This document shows positions 31,610-43,792 of a DNA stretch of 64,000 nt, one piece after another; within the stretch, counting starts at the first letter, position 1; each line of letters starts with the position of its first letter. The notes under the pieces were generated by a model that worked only from the letters and a program-made list of their open reading frames with translations, was not told where the DNA came from and ran no database searches. This stretch comes from Camarhynchus parvulus (lineage: Eukaryota > Chordata > Aves > Passeriformes > Thraupidae). The translations under genes and the position numbers were made by a program. The DNA is taken from the NCBI RefSeq assembly GCF_901933205.1, contig NC_044576.1, positions 4,249,024 to 4,313,023 of the forward strand, given 5' to 3'.

Positions 31610-32906
31610 TTTTTTTCCAATTTTCTTTGTAAGATGCAACTTCCAGGTACCCGAGCTCCAGTTAATTTAGCTGGAATTTAAACAGGATAGTGGATTCACT
31701 CCATCTGCTCAGTTTTACTTAGTTACAGAAATCAAAACACAGATCACTTGGAGTTTCACTTAAATTCTGACAAGCAAGAGGGAGGGAATGTGAGGAATAA
31801 GCCTGGAGAGAGGATGGAGTGAAAAACATGCCCTTGAGCAGGTGTGGGGGAACTATATATACAGAGGTCAATAAATAGAGCTCCTGTTTGGGCTCTGTCA
31901 GAGGTGTCCTGAGCTCCCCGGGGCAGCAAAATATGTTGGTTTTGTGTAACCCCTTGGACAAAAACAATATGATCTGAAATGGTGGCGAAATGCACTTTTC
32001 TGCCCTAAATTAGCAGGCAAACTCTGTGAACCCAAACCAGGCTTTGCCAAAGTCACAAAACCTCAAACACCTCAGACCTGAACTGCAGGACCACTGAAGG
32101 GGCTCTTTGATGGTGCAGCCTAAGCCCAAGGTCTGGCCAGGTATTAGAAAAGTGAATTTTTATTGAATATATCAGGGGGAGAGAATCAGTGGAAATTTTT
32201 GGTGTTCTCCATTAACTATGAAGTTCCAAAGAGAGTCCAGCAGAGCACTGGGTTGTTGACAGAGTTTTGGCTGAGCTTGCTGGCTCTGGAAGCGTGAAAA
32301 TCCTAGAAGCCCCTTAGGAACAGAGTTTAGGTTTAGACCTATAAACATCTAGCTCAGGCTTAAGCAAATCCCAGCCTTGGCAGGACACCTGTAAAACCCC
32401 ACAAGCCCTGAACCAAACTGACAGAAAACCAAACCCTGAAGCAAACTGGCAGAAAACTGCAGACCCTGCAAATCATTGCAATTGTAAAGATATAAAAATT
32501 GTAACTATTAGTTTAACTGCAAGTTGTAGCTATGAAGCTTCTGCTCTCATGTTTGGTGAGGGTCCAGTCACACTTCATGCAAGAGAGATTAAATCCCAAT
32601 TTCCTCTCCCTCCCAGCACTTTTTCCTTCCTGCTTTTCCATGGCACAGAGAAATACTTTTAGATATTCTGTGAATTCATCACTGGAAGTGAATCCAGATT
32701 TTTATTTCTCCCTTTATTTCCCTTTATATCCAAAAGGACTGGAAAAATTTGCTCATCCCAGACTGATTCCCCTGCAGTTTTACATGGCTGAAGGAGCTGA
32801 ATTTGCTGATTTGGAATGAATGAGAGGCTGGGTTTGGGTTGGTTGAAAACAAATTGATGGGAATGGGAATTCTAGCCCAGGAGTCACTATTTAATGTTAC
32901 CTTTTT
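31610..32906. other. Unique sequence with LTR-like signals
   Basis: CTATATATAC (31853) followed 8 bases later by AATAAA (31870) and a CTCCCCGGGGCA end (about 31925) look like the promoter and poly(A) part of a short avian LTR, plus strand. On the minus strand an AATAAA (plus-strand TTTATT at 32159) and a TATA-like site near 32335 hint at a second decayed LTR. A 28-bp tandem pair (CCCTGAACCAAACTG / CCCTGAAGCAAACTG) is at 32406-32461. None of these is secure. Confidence 0.35.
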
Positions 32907-33058
32907 AATCATGGAATGGTGCGGATTGGCAGAAACCTTCAAGATCATCTCATCCCACTCCTGCCATGGGCAGGGACACCTTCCACTGTCCCAGGCTGCT
33001 CCAAGCCCCAAAGTCCAGCCTGGCCTTGGGCACTGCCAGGGATCCAGGGGCAGCCACA
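32907..33058 (-). mobile_element. CR1 LINE 3' fragment
   Basis: Antisense copy: ATCATGGAATGGTGCGGATT, CTCCTGCCATGGGCAGGGAC, TGTCCCAGGCTGCTCCAAGC and GCCAGGGATCCAGGGGCAGC. Confidence 0.93.
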
Positions 33059-33379
33059 TTTTTTAAAGCTTTATAATGCTTCTTCAGCATCCTATTAAGC
33101 CCTTCTTGCCTGCCTGCAGCTGAAGGCAGGGATTTGGCCTCTGGATATGGCATCTTTCCTGAGCCAGCCTAAAAGTGTATTGATAAAGTGTCTGTGGAGT
33201 CACTGAGCCATTCTCTAAAATCAGTGGGGAAAGTCTAAAGGCATCTAAACTATAATCCAAGCTGCAAAATTGTAATTCCTACAAGAAAAGGGAATTATCA
33301 GAGGAGAGCTCCATGGAACCAGCACCCATTTCAGCCTTGTGATAAGAAAATACCTTTTCTCCTTAGAAATGTTCAGTGG

Positions 33380-33622
33380 ACAAGAGCCACGGGCAGGGCC
33401 TGAGCCCAGCAATTGCCCTGCACAGGAGGCACAACTTCTTCCCTGGGCACTGCCCAGCCCTGAGCACATTGCCCACACAGCCTGGGGGCTCTCCTGCCTG
33501 GGGCTGGGGCACAGCTGGGTGCACACAGTGCTGTGCCCTGGGCTCTGGGATGGCCCTGCTGGAGCAGGGAGGGGACACCAGGTGCCCACTCAGCTCCTGC
33601 AGCCTCAGCCAGTCTGGAATTC
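33380..33622 (+). mobile_element. CR1 LINE 3' fragment, diverged subfamily
   Basis: Sense copy: AACTTCTTCCCTGGGCACTG, GGGATGGCCCTGCTGGAGCA, GGGAGGGGACACCAGGTG and CTCCTGCAGCCTCAGCCAGTC. It corresponds to the CR1 3' end with the CTGCTGGAGCAGGG block and resembles no other copy in the window closely. Confidence 0.65.
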
Positions 33623-34784
33623 CACCAGATTTCCCAGCAGGAAGAGATGGAAGGCTGGGTGAGGCTTTCTCTCCTGCTCTGAACATAAAGGTGAATTCCA
33701 GAGGTTCCCTTACCTTTTCCTCAGAGGAGGGGGCCCTCTCACCAGGACACTCTTTAGCCATTTCCCAAAAGTATTCCTGAACTTTCGACTCTTCCAGCGA
33801 CACAGAACTGGTGCTGGAGGAGATGGGAGGGAGGCACCAAACTCTCCAGAGGAAGGCACACAAATTCTGACCTGACCCACGCGCCGATTTTGCTGCTTCA
33901 GTAGAATCTGAAGTTTGTCCTATAATCCAAGGCTCCCCTCCTGAAGCTGTAATTACCTAAATCATGGTTCATTAATACCTGATAGCAGCACAATTACAGC
34001 CTGAGACCTCAGCCTGCATTCTCAGCAGGAGCTTTTGCATTGCAGGCTGAGAAGGATCCAGGTGAAAGCTCTCTTTCCATGACCTGTCATAAATAAGGGA
34101 GCCTTACAATGCCCTCCCCCAGCCTGGCTTTCCACAGACTGCCAGGATCAAGCCCCTTAATTCCTATTGATGCCAAGGGATTTTTGTGGAAGTCTAATCA
34201 AAGGATTGCTGCTTCTAATAAGCTTTAGAAAAAGCAGCAAGAAACAAAAAACAACCCTGCCTAAGTGGATTTCTCCTACTCTTCATGTTTGCCCCAGCCT
34301 TGGATTATTAATTGCTGTGACTGTGATGTGCTTTGATTTATTTAAATCAAAGCAGGCTTCTTTGGCTCTCAGTTTAACTTTAAATAGACATTGATACAAG
34401 ACTTAGTGATATAAAGAGCAGCTGGTTTTGATAAATGACATCCGGAGATGCAGGGGACTACTGAACACAGAAATTCCCAAATCTCTGCAGGTTACTGTGC
34501 ATCACAGCACTCACACATTTATTCTGCTCACAACACCCAGAGCAAAACTGGAAAAATTCAGGAAAATTTCCATGTGAGCACCTGGACATCATCAGGAAGT
34601 CCCTTGTAAAAGGTTTATTAAACTTGGGAGATTGAGTCTCACACCTATGAAGCTGCCAGGTGCTGCTCTTACCATGAAAAAAATCATTAATTAATTAATT
34701 ATGGCTGTTCTGTGTTGATTCTTCATCCTGAATTTGCTAGGGTTAAATGCAAGCCCCCAAGCCACAACTCTGTGCTTTATTTTA
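33623..34784. other. Unique sequence with a possible conserved stretch
   Basis: 33930-34300 is repeat-free, with TGTAATTACC, GTTCATTAATACC, CACAATTACAG and CATAAATAAGG, a composition typical of conserved non-coding elements. No exon is convincing. Confidence 0.4.
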
Positions 34785-34850
34785 GCCTGGAGCTGCAGCA
34801 GGGGAGGCTCAGGTTGGACAGCAGGAGGAATTTCTGCATGGAATTTCTCC
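34785..34850 (+). mobile_element. CR1 LINE internal fragment
   Basis: CTGCAGCAGGGGAGGCTCAG, GTTGGACAGCAGGAGG and AATTTCTGCATGG match the CR1 segment that lies upstream of the 3' block in the older subfamilies. The 3' end itself is not recognisable. Confidence 0.6.
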
Positions 34851-35005
34851 ATAGCAGGGCTGGGCTGAGCTGTGACACGACAGGATGGTTTGAAGGCAGG
34901 ACTAGGGCTGAGATTTTGGTGCTACTTTAATCCACTGTTTTCTTTTGCTGGTGATACTGGAGGGGAATCTGGGCTAAATGAGGGCTCCTGGCCTTACATC
35001 CAGAA

Positions 35006-35150
35006 ATACAGAATCATTAAGTTTGATTGAGTCATCGACATGATTGAGTCCAACCACTAACCCATGTCCACAAACACCACAATTCCACATTTTCCTGCCA
35101 TTTCCAGGGATGGGGATTCCACAAGGATGGTGATTCGACCTCTGGTTTTA
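35006..35150 (-). mobile_element. CR1 LINE 3' fragment
   Basis: Antisense copy: ATACAGAATCATTAAG, GAGTCCAACCACTAACCC and GTCCACAAACACCACAATTC. Diverged, with the GGTTGGAAAAGAC block damaged. Confidence 0.7.
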
Positions 35151-35334
35151 GTTAAAAGTATCATTAGATACTTTTAGATAGGTATTTCTTATCTTTGCAT
35201 GTTGCAAAATACTAACCAAACTCACAAAATTTGATGAAATAAAGACAAAGCAATTATACTTAAAACACCTGATTTTGCTCTCAACTCCATCTGTTGTTTC
35301 TTATATCGAGGCACAGGCTCCCCAGGGAATGGTC

Positions 35335-35482
35335 ACAGGTCCAAGGCTGCCAGAGCTCCATGAGTGTTTGGACAATGCTCTCAGGGACAGGGTGGGATTG
35401 TTGGGGTGTCTGGGCAGGGCCAGGAGTTGAAATTGAAGAACCTTGGGGGTCTCTTTCAGCTCAGGATATTCCATGATTCCAA
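35335..35482 (+). mobile_element. CR1 LINE 3' fragment
   Basis: Sense copy: CAGGTCCAAGGCTGCCAGAG, GTTTGGACAATGCTCTCAGG, GGTGGGATTGTTGGGGTGTC and TCAGGATATTCCATGATTCC. Same subfamily as 51222 and 61150. Confidence 0.9.
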
Positions 35483-35596
35483 GCAAATGGTTTAGAGGAA
35501 AATCATCCAACAGCCCAGTGAGTGCTCCAGCGAGATGGGCTTGAGACACTTCAGGAGGTGGTGGTGGAAAAGCAGAATGTGGCACCATGACCATGG

Positions 35597-36112
35597 AATC
35601 CCAGGGATCCCTGAGGCTGGAAAATCCCTGCCAGCCCTTGCAGTCCCAGCTGTGCCCAGGGCCCAGAGCACTGAGTGCCACCTCCAGCCCTTCCTGGGAC
35701 ACCTGCAGGGCTGGGCACTGCAAAGCTGCCTGGGCAGCCCCTGCCAAGGCCTGAGCACCCTTTGCATGCAGGAATTCCTGCTGCTGGCCAAGCTGAGCCT
35801 CCCCTGGCCCAGCTTGAGGCCCTTTCCCCTTGTCCTGTCCCTGTTCCCTGGCAGCACAGCCCGACCCCCCCTGGCTGTCCCCTCCTGGCAGGGAGTTGTG
35901 CAGAGCCACAAGGTCCCCCTGAGCCTCCTTTGCTCCAGGCTGAGCCCCTTGCCAGCTCCCTCAGCCCCTCCTGGGGCTCCAGCCCCTTCCCAGCTCCGTT
36001 CCCTGCCCTGGACACGCTCCAGCCCCTCCATGTCCTTCCTGCATTGGGGACCCAGAACTGGACACAGCCCTGGAGGTCCCTGAGCAGGGCCAGCCTAGGG
36101 GGTTGTCACTTC
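35597..36112 (-). mobile_element. CR1 LINE 3' part, longest GC-rich copy
   Basis: About 515 bp in antisense, one of the two longest CR1 pieces here. From the 3' end: CTGGAAAATCCCTGCCAGCC, CAGAGCACTGAGTGCCACCT, AGGCCTGAGCACCCTTTGCA, GAGTTGTGCAGAGCCACAAG, CCTTTGCTCCAGGCTGAGCC and GGGGACCCAGAACTGGACAC. Large open frames on both strands here reflect the low stop content of this GC-rich sequence; they do not encode CR1 reverse transcriptase. Confidence 0.92.
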
Positions 36113-39100
36113 CCTGGCCAAGCCAGCATGCTGCCCTGGGTGCTCCCTGCACCTCAGACAACCACAGCTCCCTGGAGTGAAGGAGCAGTGTCAGTCCCAC
36201 AGCAGGTTCCAGCTGGGAGCCCCAGCTTCCCAGGAATTGTGGAAGAGACAGATCATGGAGTGGCCACAAGGCAGGGATCTGGGAGTCCCCAGAGGAGCTG
36301 ATTTGTGCCCAAGAGGCTCCATAACACAATGAGTTATCAAAAGGAGAAAAGCCCTTTGCTCTCTTTATTGACAGACCCTGTTTGTTTTAGGAAACCACAG
36401 GAAGTGAAAATCAAATCCAAGCTACCAAAGCAGGCAGAGACTGGAAAAATTCAGGTGGGCTCATGACCAAGGGACGGTCCTGATCACTGAGGTCATGGCA
36501 TCACTGAGTGGTAAGAGCTCCTGGAAGGAAGGAGAAAGGAGGTGGGACACACCCATGCTTATGGAATTTGGCTTTCTGAGAAATCACTGTCTGTGCTGAG
36601 GATGTGCAAGTGCCTGAAAAGCCACCTGTGGATGGAAAGAGGGAATGAATTCCTCCTCTTGCTCTGCCTGCATGCACAGCTGCTGCTTGTCTTATTAAAT
36701 TGTCACTACCCAAATCCATGGACCTTTCCCCCTTCCATTCTCCTCTCCATTTCCTGGGGGTGAGTGGAGAGGAGGGTGGTGGCTGGTCACTGGCCAGGGT
36801 CAATGCCAGCTGGCCCCTGTGCCACACCTCTGTCCCCACAGATGTCCCCAGGACTGTCCCCAGCCACACTGGCCCTGCTGGCTCTACTGCAGCGAGTCCG
36901 TGGGCTGAATTAGAGGTTGAATAGGGAAGCTCCAGTGAGCACCAGTGAGAGCAGGAAAATAATTCCAGCTGCTCCTGCTGTCCCAATCCCTCTGTCCAAC
37001 ACGTGTAGCTGCACAAATCTGTGCCTTGGCCGTAAATCTTTGGGATAAACCATCTGCGTCCATCCAACCTGTGCAATTCCCAGCAGTCCCCAAAACTGTC
37101 CCATGGGTAAACACAACCACAGCAGCTGTATTTCCACAGGGAAAATTCCCTATGGGAAAAAAGAGGCTGAGGCAGGTGGATCTTAACCGAGAGGGAATTT
37201 TGATTGTACCTTTTATTTGATCTTTATTTCTTTTAAGCATGCCATCTTTTGTTTTTCTTGCTTTCAGGCTCCGATCTATCCCCCTGAGCAGGTGTCAAGC
37301 AGGTGTTTGCAGTCCTGACACCCATCCTAATATTGGATATGGAGCCTACAGAAATCCCACCAGTTCCCAGGCAAGGAAACTCAGGGAAAACTCACCTGTG
37401 TCTGTGTTGATTAGCCCAGGGCATTGTGAATTATCAGCCAGGCAAGTGTCTGACAACTCCTGTAGCTCTTTTTGAGAGGATCTGAAAGCCATGGGATGGG
37501 AGATGGATCTGTGTCAGGGAATACGGGGATGGGTGGAACTCTGTGTATCCTTCATTCCTAGAAATGCTCTGGAGCTGTGGGATCTGCACAGGCAACCTAA
37601 AACTGATGGTCACCTCTTCTGCTGTGACAAACCCAGGCTGGGGCTCTGGTTTGGCTGTACATTTATTAAATTATGGAAAGTAATATGGTTTTATTGCCAT
37701 ATGGCAGCATCCATCTGGAGGAACCCTCAAGATCCAGGTGAATTCTGGTGGTCCATGGCTCCCTCTGACTGAAAATTTGGGTTGGGGAGGTCCCTGGGGC
37801 TCACAGGCTGATGAAATATCCACTGGGAAGGTGGGCAGGGCTGGAATTAGGAGAGGAAATTAGCCCAGTTTTACCTAGGAAAAGGCAGGCAGGAGAAGGG
37901 GAATGGCTCCTTGAGGTCAGGAATGTTGGGATGGATCACTGTGTGACTCCTGAGGGTGGCTGGGACTGAGGTCAGGAGAGCAGATGGGACTTTGTAAGAG
38001 CCAGGTGAATTTGCTGTCCCAAATTCTAGTTTGGATATCCCATTAGGAGCTGGGCAAAGGCTGTGCCATCATCCTGCATGGATTAAGGGATTTCCTCTGG
38101 CTCAGGAGAGAATAAAAGTGTGGCATCTCCCTAAACCAGAGGCTCCTTGCACCAGTTTGGGCTGAAGGCTTGCACTGGTGAGTGACAGGGTAAAATGGAG
38201 GAGTGGAGAAAGATCAGCAATGGATTCCAGTAGAGCAGCACCAGCAGGTCCAAGAAGGTGCAGAAGCATTTGGGATAGAGTGATCTCCCTGGATGGACCA
38301 TGAAGAGGCAGCACCCTGGCTGTGAGCACAGCATTTTCTCCTGTCTCAAAGGACATCACTCCTAAGAGTTCCCTCAGCCTTGGGAATCAGGGATGATTTT
38401 TAGTGTCCTTAAATCAAAAAATCAATTAATTTCTCTTTTTTTTTTTTTTGATCACAGAAAAGATTAACCAGATAACGCCCCTGAAAAAAAATTAAAAATG
38501 GGAGTTTCCTTGTGTGCTTCAAATTTCCTGAGTTTGGAGAAGGGTTTCCTCCTTAAATCCTCTAATTCTTTGTTTTTTATTCATGATGTGTGCACAATAA
38601 CAGAACAGACACATGTGGCATCAGTTTAACACAAAGCAGCATTTTAAGGCCCTTATCAGCCCTATATAACCCATTACACAGGTTATAACATATATAGATA
38701 TATAAAATATAATATATATATAAAATAGAACAGCTGTGAATTAGCTAATAAACCCTAATTTTTAATGAAAAATTATAATTATCAATCTTCCTCTCTGCTT
38801 GCACTGTTTTTCATGGTACTTCTTAGTAATAACCCCCCAACTAAACAGAAAAAAAGATTTTTTTTTTCCAGGATTATTGTAACAAGGGCGGACTTCTGGA
38901 CACCTTGCAGCATCCCAAACCCTTTAAAAAGGAGAAGTTTTTTATAACAGCAGGATCAGTTTCTCAGTGCACATGGCTTTACCCATGTTCAGCCTGGGGC
39001 CGTGAGGGTGTCCCAGCTTGCCAAAACCAAGGGAGGAAAAATGGGATCCGAGTCAAACTGTCCTGCAGGGCTCTGTAAACTCCTGTTTATACGAACACAC

Positions 39101-39382
39101 AAGCAAGCCCTCCCTTTGAGGGTAGAGTTTCTCCAGCTTCGTGGCTTTAGATTTCTACACGTACAAACAAAGAGTGAAAAATCAAACACTTGGCACAGGG
39201 CTTTTCCTCAGTGGCTGATGAGCAGTGCTTCATGCTGCTTAATCAACAAAAGCCAATTAACTCTTCAAAGGCAAGCACGGACTGATCCCTGCTGCCATTT
39301 GCATGGGGAGCAACGTTCCTCTTTCTCCCAGCTTCCATGGAAGCCACGATGGCTCCTCACACTGAGGAAGAAAGAGTTCAGA
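36113..39382. other. Three kb of mostly unique sequence
   Basis: Includes a T tract at about 38437-38450 and a TA-rich patch at 38690-38725. Open frames (for example 36501-37076 -) match no family I know. No transposon recognised. Confidence 0.4.
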
Positions 39383-39875
39383 GAGTGATTTCATGGAATT
39401 ATTTCATGGGATCATTTCACAGAATGATATCAGAAATTATGTCACAAAATGATTTCATGGAATGATGTTACAGAGTGATTTCATGGAATCATTTCTTAGA
39501 ATCATTTCATGGAGTGATGTCGTAGAATGATTTAATGAAATGATTTCATGCAATCATTTCACAGAATGATGTCATAGAATGATTTCATGGAATCATTTCA
39601 CGGAATGATATCACAGAATGATATCACAAAATGATTTAATGGAATGATGTTACAGAATGATTTCATGGAATCATTTCTTAGAATCATTTCACGGAATGAT
39701 GTCATAGAATTATTTCACAGAATGATTTAATGGAATGATTTCACAGAATGATTTCATGGAATAATTTCATAGAATCATTTCACTGAATGATTTCACAGAA
39801 CGATTTAATGGAATCATTCAATAGAATGATTTAATGGAATCATTTCACGGAATGATTTCATAGAATGATTTGATG
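39383..39875. repeat. 13-bp minisatellite, 38 units, joined to a CR1 end
   Basis: I count 38 units of GAATGATTTCATG, GAATCATTTCACG, GAATGATGTTACA and close variants; only unit 4 is 12 bp. The array runs without a break into the 3' end of an antisense CR1 at 39876. The order of variants repeats with a step of 14 units (182 bp): units 7 and 21, and 9 and 23, are identical, and their neighbours match closely. That shows a higher-order duplication inside the array. Confidence 0.96.
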
Positions 39876-39985
39876 GAATCGTCAAGATTGGAAAAGATCT
39901 CCAATATCTTCAAGTCCAACCATCAGCTCAGCACTGCCACCGTGGTTCTTGTGCATTTTCTGGTGCTGGTGCTGATGGAATCAAC
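39876..39985 (-). mobile_element. CR1 LINE 3' fragment carrying the minisatellite
   Basis: Antisense: CAAGATTGGAAAAGATCTCC, ATATCTTCAAGTCCAACCAT and CACTGCCACCGTGGTTC. The 3' end abuts the 13-bp array, where other copies have a short ATTCTATG-type tail. Confidence 0.85.
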
Positions 39986-42458
39986 CAGGAGCAGCAGCTG
40001 AAAGGTTCTCCAAAAGGGATGAAAGAGCTCTCAGGTGTGGGGTCAGGACATCCTGGATGGGGTGACCTGCCAGAGATGTCCCACTGGGTCACATGTAGAG
40101 AGTTGGGAAGGAGGAAACGCCCTGGGTTTGTCTAACAGCTCCTCCACCAACAACAGCAGCTCCCTCATTGGCCCAGTGAAATATTTGTCACTGTACAAGA
40201 TTCCTGCAGTATTGATGAGGCCAAAATCCCAGGACAGGCCCTCTGATGGGGAAAAAGTCATGGCTATGAGGGTTTTATTTGGGAACTTGAGTCCTCATAG
40301 CATTTCTCCTCCCCAAAGCTGCTACTCCACCACTGTTAGGGTGACAGACACAGCACTGGGGACCAGAGATTTTCTGTGAGTGCCACCTGAGATTCTGCAC
40401 ATGGAAATGAATGCCAGGGAAAGAGGTTGGATCCATGGAATAGCCTGATTTTCCTAGGGCTACTCCTCGTGCTTGCTTTCCTTGTAGCCTGCAGGGCAGA
40501 CAGAGCAAGCCATCCAAAAACAGGGATGAGAGGAAAGGGAGACAAGGAGCATTTAGTGCTCTGAGCCTCCTCCAAGAAAATTCAGTGTGGGCTTTCCTGG
40601 ATCAAAGTTGCTCCCCCACAATCCATTGTAATTTATGTGTGCTGGAGCCATAGAATAATGCTGAGCTCATGTGGTTTGGTACTTAAGTAAACATGTTTGT
40701 GGAGTTCCTAATGCATGACAGAAAGGCTGGATCGAAGCTTTTCCTGGACTAGGAGGAGAAAGGAAAAACAGCCATGTGCAAGGAGCAATGTGTCCCACTG
40801 AGGAATGCAGGAGAAAGGCTGGGAATCAGGATTTTAGTCTTGGATGAGGAGCTATTTCTGGTCATTATGGGGTTGAGAACCAAATATCTTGGGTTCATCC
40901 CATTATTCTTGAGCTCTTCCCATTATACCCAGGCTCTGGGGCTGCTTCTTTGAAATTCTTATCCTCTTTCTTAAGGTCATATTCTGTTTTAGGGCAGTAA
41001 GATACACAGAAACCAAATGAGGGAAAAACACAGCAAAATGTTTGCCTTAGCTGGGAGAATAAAGTGACAAAAATAAATAATAAAAAAATAAAAAAATAAA
41101 ATAAATAAAAAAGTAAAGAAAAAATAAAGTGACCTGTCCTGTTGTGGGCAGGATGTAAATTAAATATCATGACTTATTTTTCTGTCTAGTGGAGTCTCAT
41201 TTATTAAATCAGACTGTGCAGCTGGATAATGCATCATTAAACTAAAATAACAAGGAGTTTTTAATTTAAAAAAATAATTTTACAAGGGTTTTTTTGAGTC
41301 CTGTTTGGGTAGGGGGATTTATTTAATTTCGAGGCAACACCAACACAAATCCCAAGGCCTCGTTGGTGTTTGCAGAATGAGCAGGGGAGCCATAATAATG
41401 GTTTTGTTTGATGTATTTTTAATGTAGGTTCTAACGGATCCTGTCTGATAAAGCATCCTGAGAAATGGACCTTCCCCAGCATTTCCTACCCCAGCAGATG
41501 GATTTGATCTCCAAAGCCAACCACAAGAAGCAAACCACGTGTTAACAGCGTGGGAACAGCAGGGAGAGGGACCTTTCTGGCTGTCTTTGGAACACGAGGA
41601 GATTTCGGGATGGTTTTTGCCCCACTGATGTCTCTTCCATCAGAGAGACAGATCCCAGAGCTTTTTGGGGATAACAAAAGCCACTGGAAGCAGGAAAATG
41701 AGAGGGTGGGTTGTGTATGTGAAGTGGGACGAGCTGGGAAGATCTGCAGATATTTCACAGGTTGTGAGACTGAAGTGCTGATGAGTCCTACAGATTTCCA
41801 AGGAGAAACCCAAAGTTGCAGGACAAACACTGGATTACATTCAGGATCCACATATCCAGATGCAGACAGCACCCAAAGCACTTGGTCTGGAGCAATGCTG
41901 TGATCCTGCCAGCATCCACTCATGTCAGAACTACTCAAGTGAGAATTTCCTGCGGGAACAAGGACTCCTGACAAGGAAAATAAATTCCCAGGGGGGCAGG
42001 AGGTGACAGATTGCTCTGGGACAGCTTGGATGGCATGGAGAAGAGGAATGGGGGCTGGAACCTGCTGTGCATGCCAGGCATGAGACACAGAACCAGGAGC
42101 AGCAAGGTTAAAACAAGCCAAGGAGATGCTTTGCTGTATCCCATCCCAAAAATCTCCTGGCTGGAAGAGGATGCTGGAGCTCTGCAGGATTTCAAAAGCA
42201 TCAGGCTGTTTCAAATACAAATCCACCTCATGGGAAAATCACATCCCACCTCCAAACCACCAGGGAAAAGGGAAGAGCAGCTTGGTGAGCTCTCAGTGTG
42301 GGCTCAGTCTGGGTTTATGTACTGATGAGGGCAGGAGAAATGGACTTGGCAGACCTAAAGGACTTGGGTTTAGGCTCGGTTTTATCTTTTCTTCTCAGCA
42401 TAACTGTGAAAACAAGGCACAGCTCAGATTTTGCAGGTTAGGGTGAAAGAAAAGTCAG
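39986..42458. other. Unique sequence with an A-rich tract
   Basis: 41070-41124 is an A-rich AAATA-type tract flanked by a direct repeat AATAAAGTGAC (about 41060 and 41124). The 246-codon minus-strand frame at 41486-42226 resembles no protein I know. Nothing else recognised. Confidence 0.4.
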
Positions 42459-42515
42459 TGATGGCCCAGCCAGTGTCCTCCCACTGGTGATGGCCCAGCC
42501 AGTGTCCTCCCACTG
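42459..42515. repeat. Perfect 29-bp tandem duplication
   Basis: TGATGGCCCAGCCAGTGTCC with the following CTCCCACTG occurs at 42459 and again at 42488 without a mismatch, separated by one G. Confidence 0.95.
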
Positions 42516-42681
42516 CCACCCCAATGCCAGCTGGGACAGGGGGCATCTCGTGCCGAGATCAAACCTCACAGTTACAGAAGAGGAGAATGAGGCTTCCAAA
42601 ACACACACACACACCCCAAAATACGATCCATTTGAGCAGCATTTCCCACTGCTGCTGATGGGGCTGAGTTCAACAAGTTAT

Positions 42682-42962
42682 CATGGAATCATGGAAGCTC
42701 CTGCGCTGGCAAGGACATATTGGGATCATGCAGTCCAACCCCTGGCCCTGCACACACCCCCAAACAATCCCATACCCCAAAAATTCCATCCTGGGCATTG
42801 CTGGAGTGCTGTCCAAGCTCTCCTGGAGCTCTGGCAGCCTCAGGGCTGTGCCCATTCCCTGGGCAGCACCCCTTTTCCCCAACATCCACCTGGCCTTCCT
42901 CTGGCACAACCATTCCCTGGGTCCTGTCCCTGTCACAGGGAGCAGAGATCGGTTCTGCTACA
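42682..42962 (-). mobile_element. CR1 LINE 3' fragment
   Basis: Antisense copy: CATGGAATCATGGAAGCTCC, GTCCAACCCCTGGCCCTGCA, CTCTCCTGGAGCTCTGGCAG and GTCCTGTCCCTGTCACAGGG. Same subfamily as 3515-3857. Confidence 0.92.
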
Positions 42963-43564
42963 AGAAATAAAAGAGCTCAGTTTAAGCACATGCTGCTGGT
43001 TGTTAAAACACTTAAAATTAGGTGTTGCTGCCTGTGCTGAGCATTGGGCTGAGGCTGCTGCCCCGAGCTGGGACTGCCCTGATAGTCAGACATGGAAGCA
43101 GAGAAAAGAGGAGCAAAACCCAAAATAGACGCACGCACGCACACACAAAAATGCAGAAAGAGCGTTTCTTTTTATGTCTGTCTGCTGGGCTTAGTGGGCT
43201 TTCTTGGCTAAGTCTGAGCTAAATATTACTGAAAATAGCACAGTGCTGTAGCTATTTCAAAGCTCTGTCTGTATTTGTTCTGTGCACTGGGTGGGCAGGA
43301 TGCTCCATTTCATAAATCACTTTCAACGAGACAGTAGGCTATAAAAAGGGAGGGTTTTTTTCCCTTTAGTGTTTTTACTTCTGAGTGTTCTGAAGTGGCA
43401 CAGGCTGCACACTGGGGAGAGTTCAAAAAATGTGCTCCTTGCTGCTCCACAGATCTTCTCTCACACACAAGAGACCCAGGGAGACACTGGGCAGACAGCT
43501 CTGTGCTTGTAGGTTGACCAGGTCATGCTTAGACTGGGCTAAAGTATTCAAAAAATGTTAGTGA
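42963..43564. other. Unique sequence
   Basis: Holds a short (ACGC)/(AC) run at about 43129-43147. Nothing else recognised. Confidence 0.45.
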
Positions 43565-43765
43565 GGGGCAGATTTAGATGAGATATTGGGAAGGAATTCT
43601 TCCCTGTCAGGGTGGTGGCACAGGAAAGCTGTGGCTTCCATCCCTGGAGGTGCCCAGGTTGGACATCGAGGCTTGGAGCAGCCTGGGACAGTGGAAGGTG
43701 TCCCTGCCCATGGCAGGGGTGGCACTGGATGGGCTTTAAGGCCGCTCCAACTCAAACCACATTTT
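43565..43765 (+). mobile_element. CR1 LINE 3' fragment
   Basis: Sense copy: GATGAGATATTGGGAAGGAA, TTCCATCCCTGGAGGTGCCC, CCCTGCCCATGGCAGGGGTG and GGGCTTTAAGGCCGCTCCAA. Confidence 0.94.
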
Positions 43766-43792
43766 AATTTTTCAGCTTCTTCTCATTCCCAG

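Noticed and set aside
32060..32520. Second, minus-strand LTR
   Set aside because: An AATAAA and a TATA-like site are present, but no terminal repeats or target duplication could be placed; kept only as a note in the block entry.
35301..36301. Several open frames of 150-208 codons on both strands
   Set aside because: They lie in a GC-rich CR1 fragment with few stops in any frame and show no reverse transcriptase or endonuclease motifs.
39383..39875. CRISPR-like array
   Set aside because: Units are only 13 bp with no spacers, and the array is continuous with a CR1 in a vertebrate genome.
41486..42226. 246-codon minus-strand open frame
   Set aside because: No recognisable domain or composition of a real protein; overlapping frames of similar quality are present on both strands.
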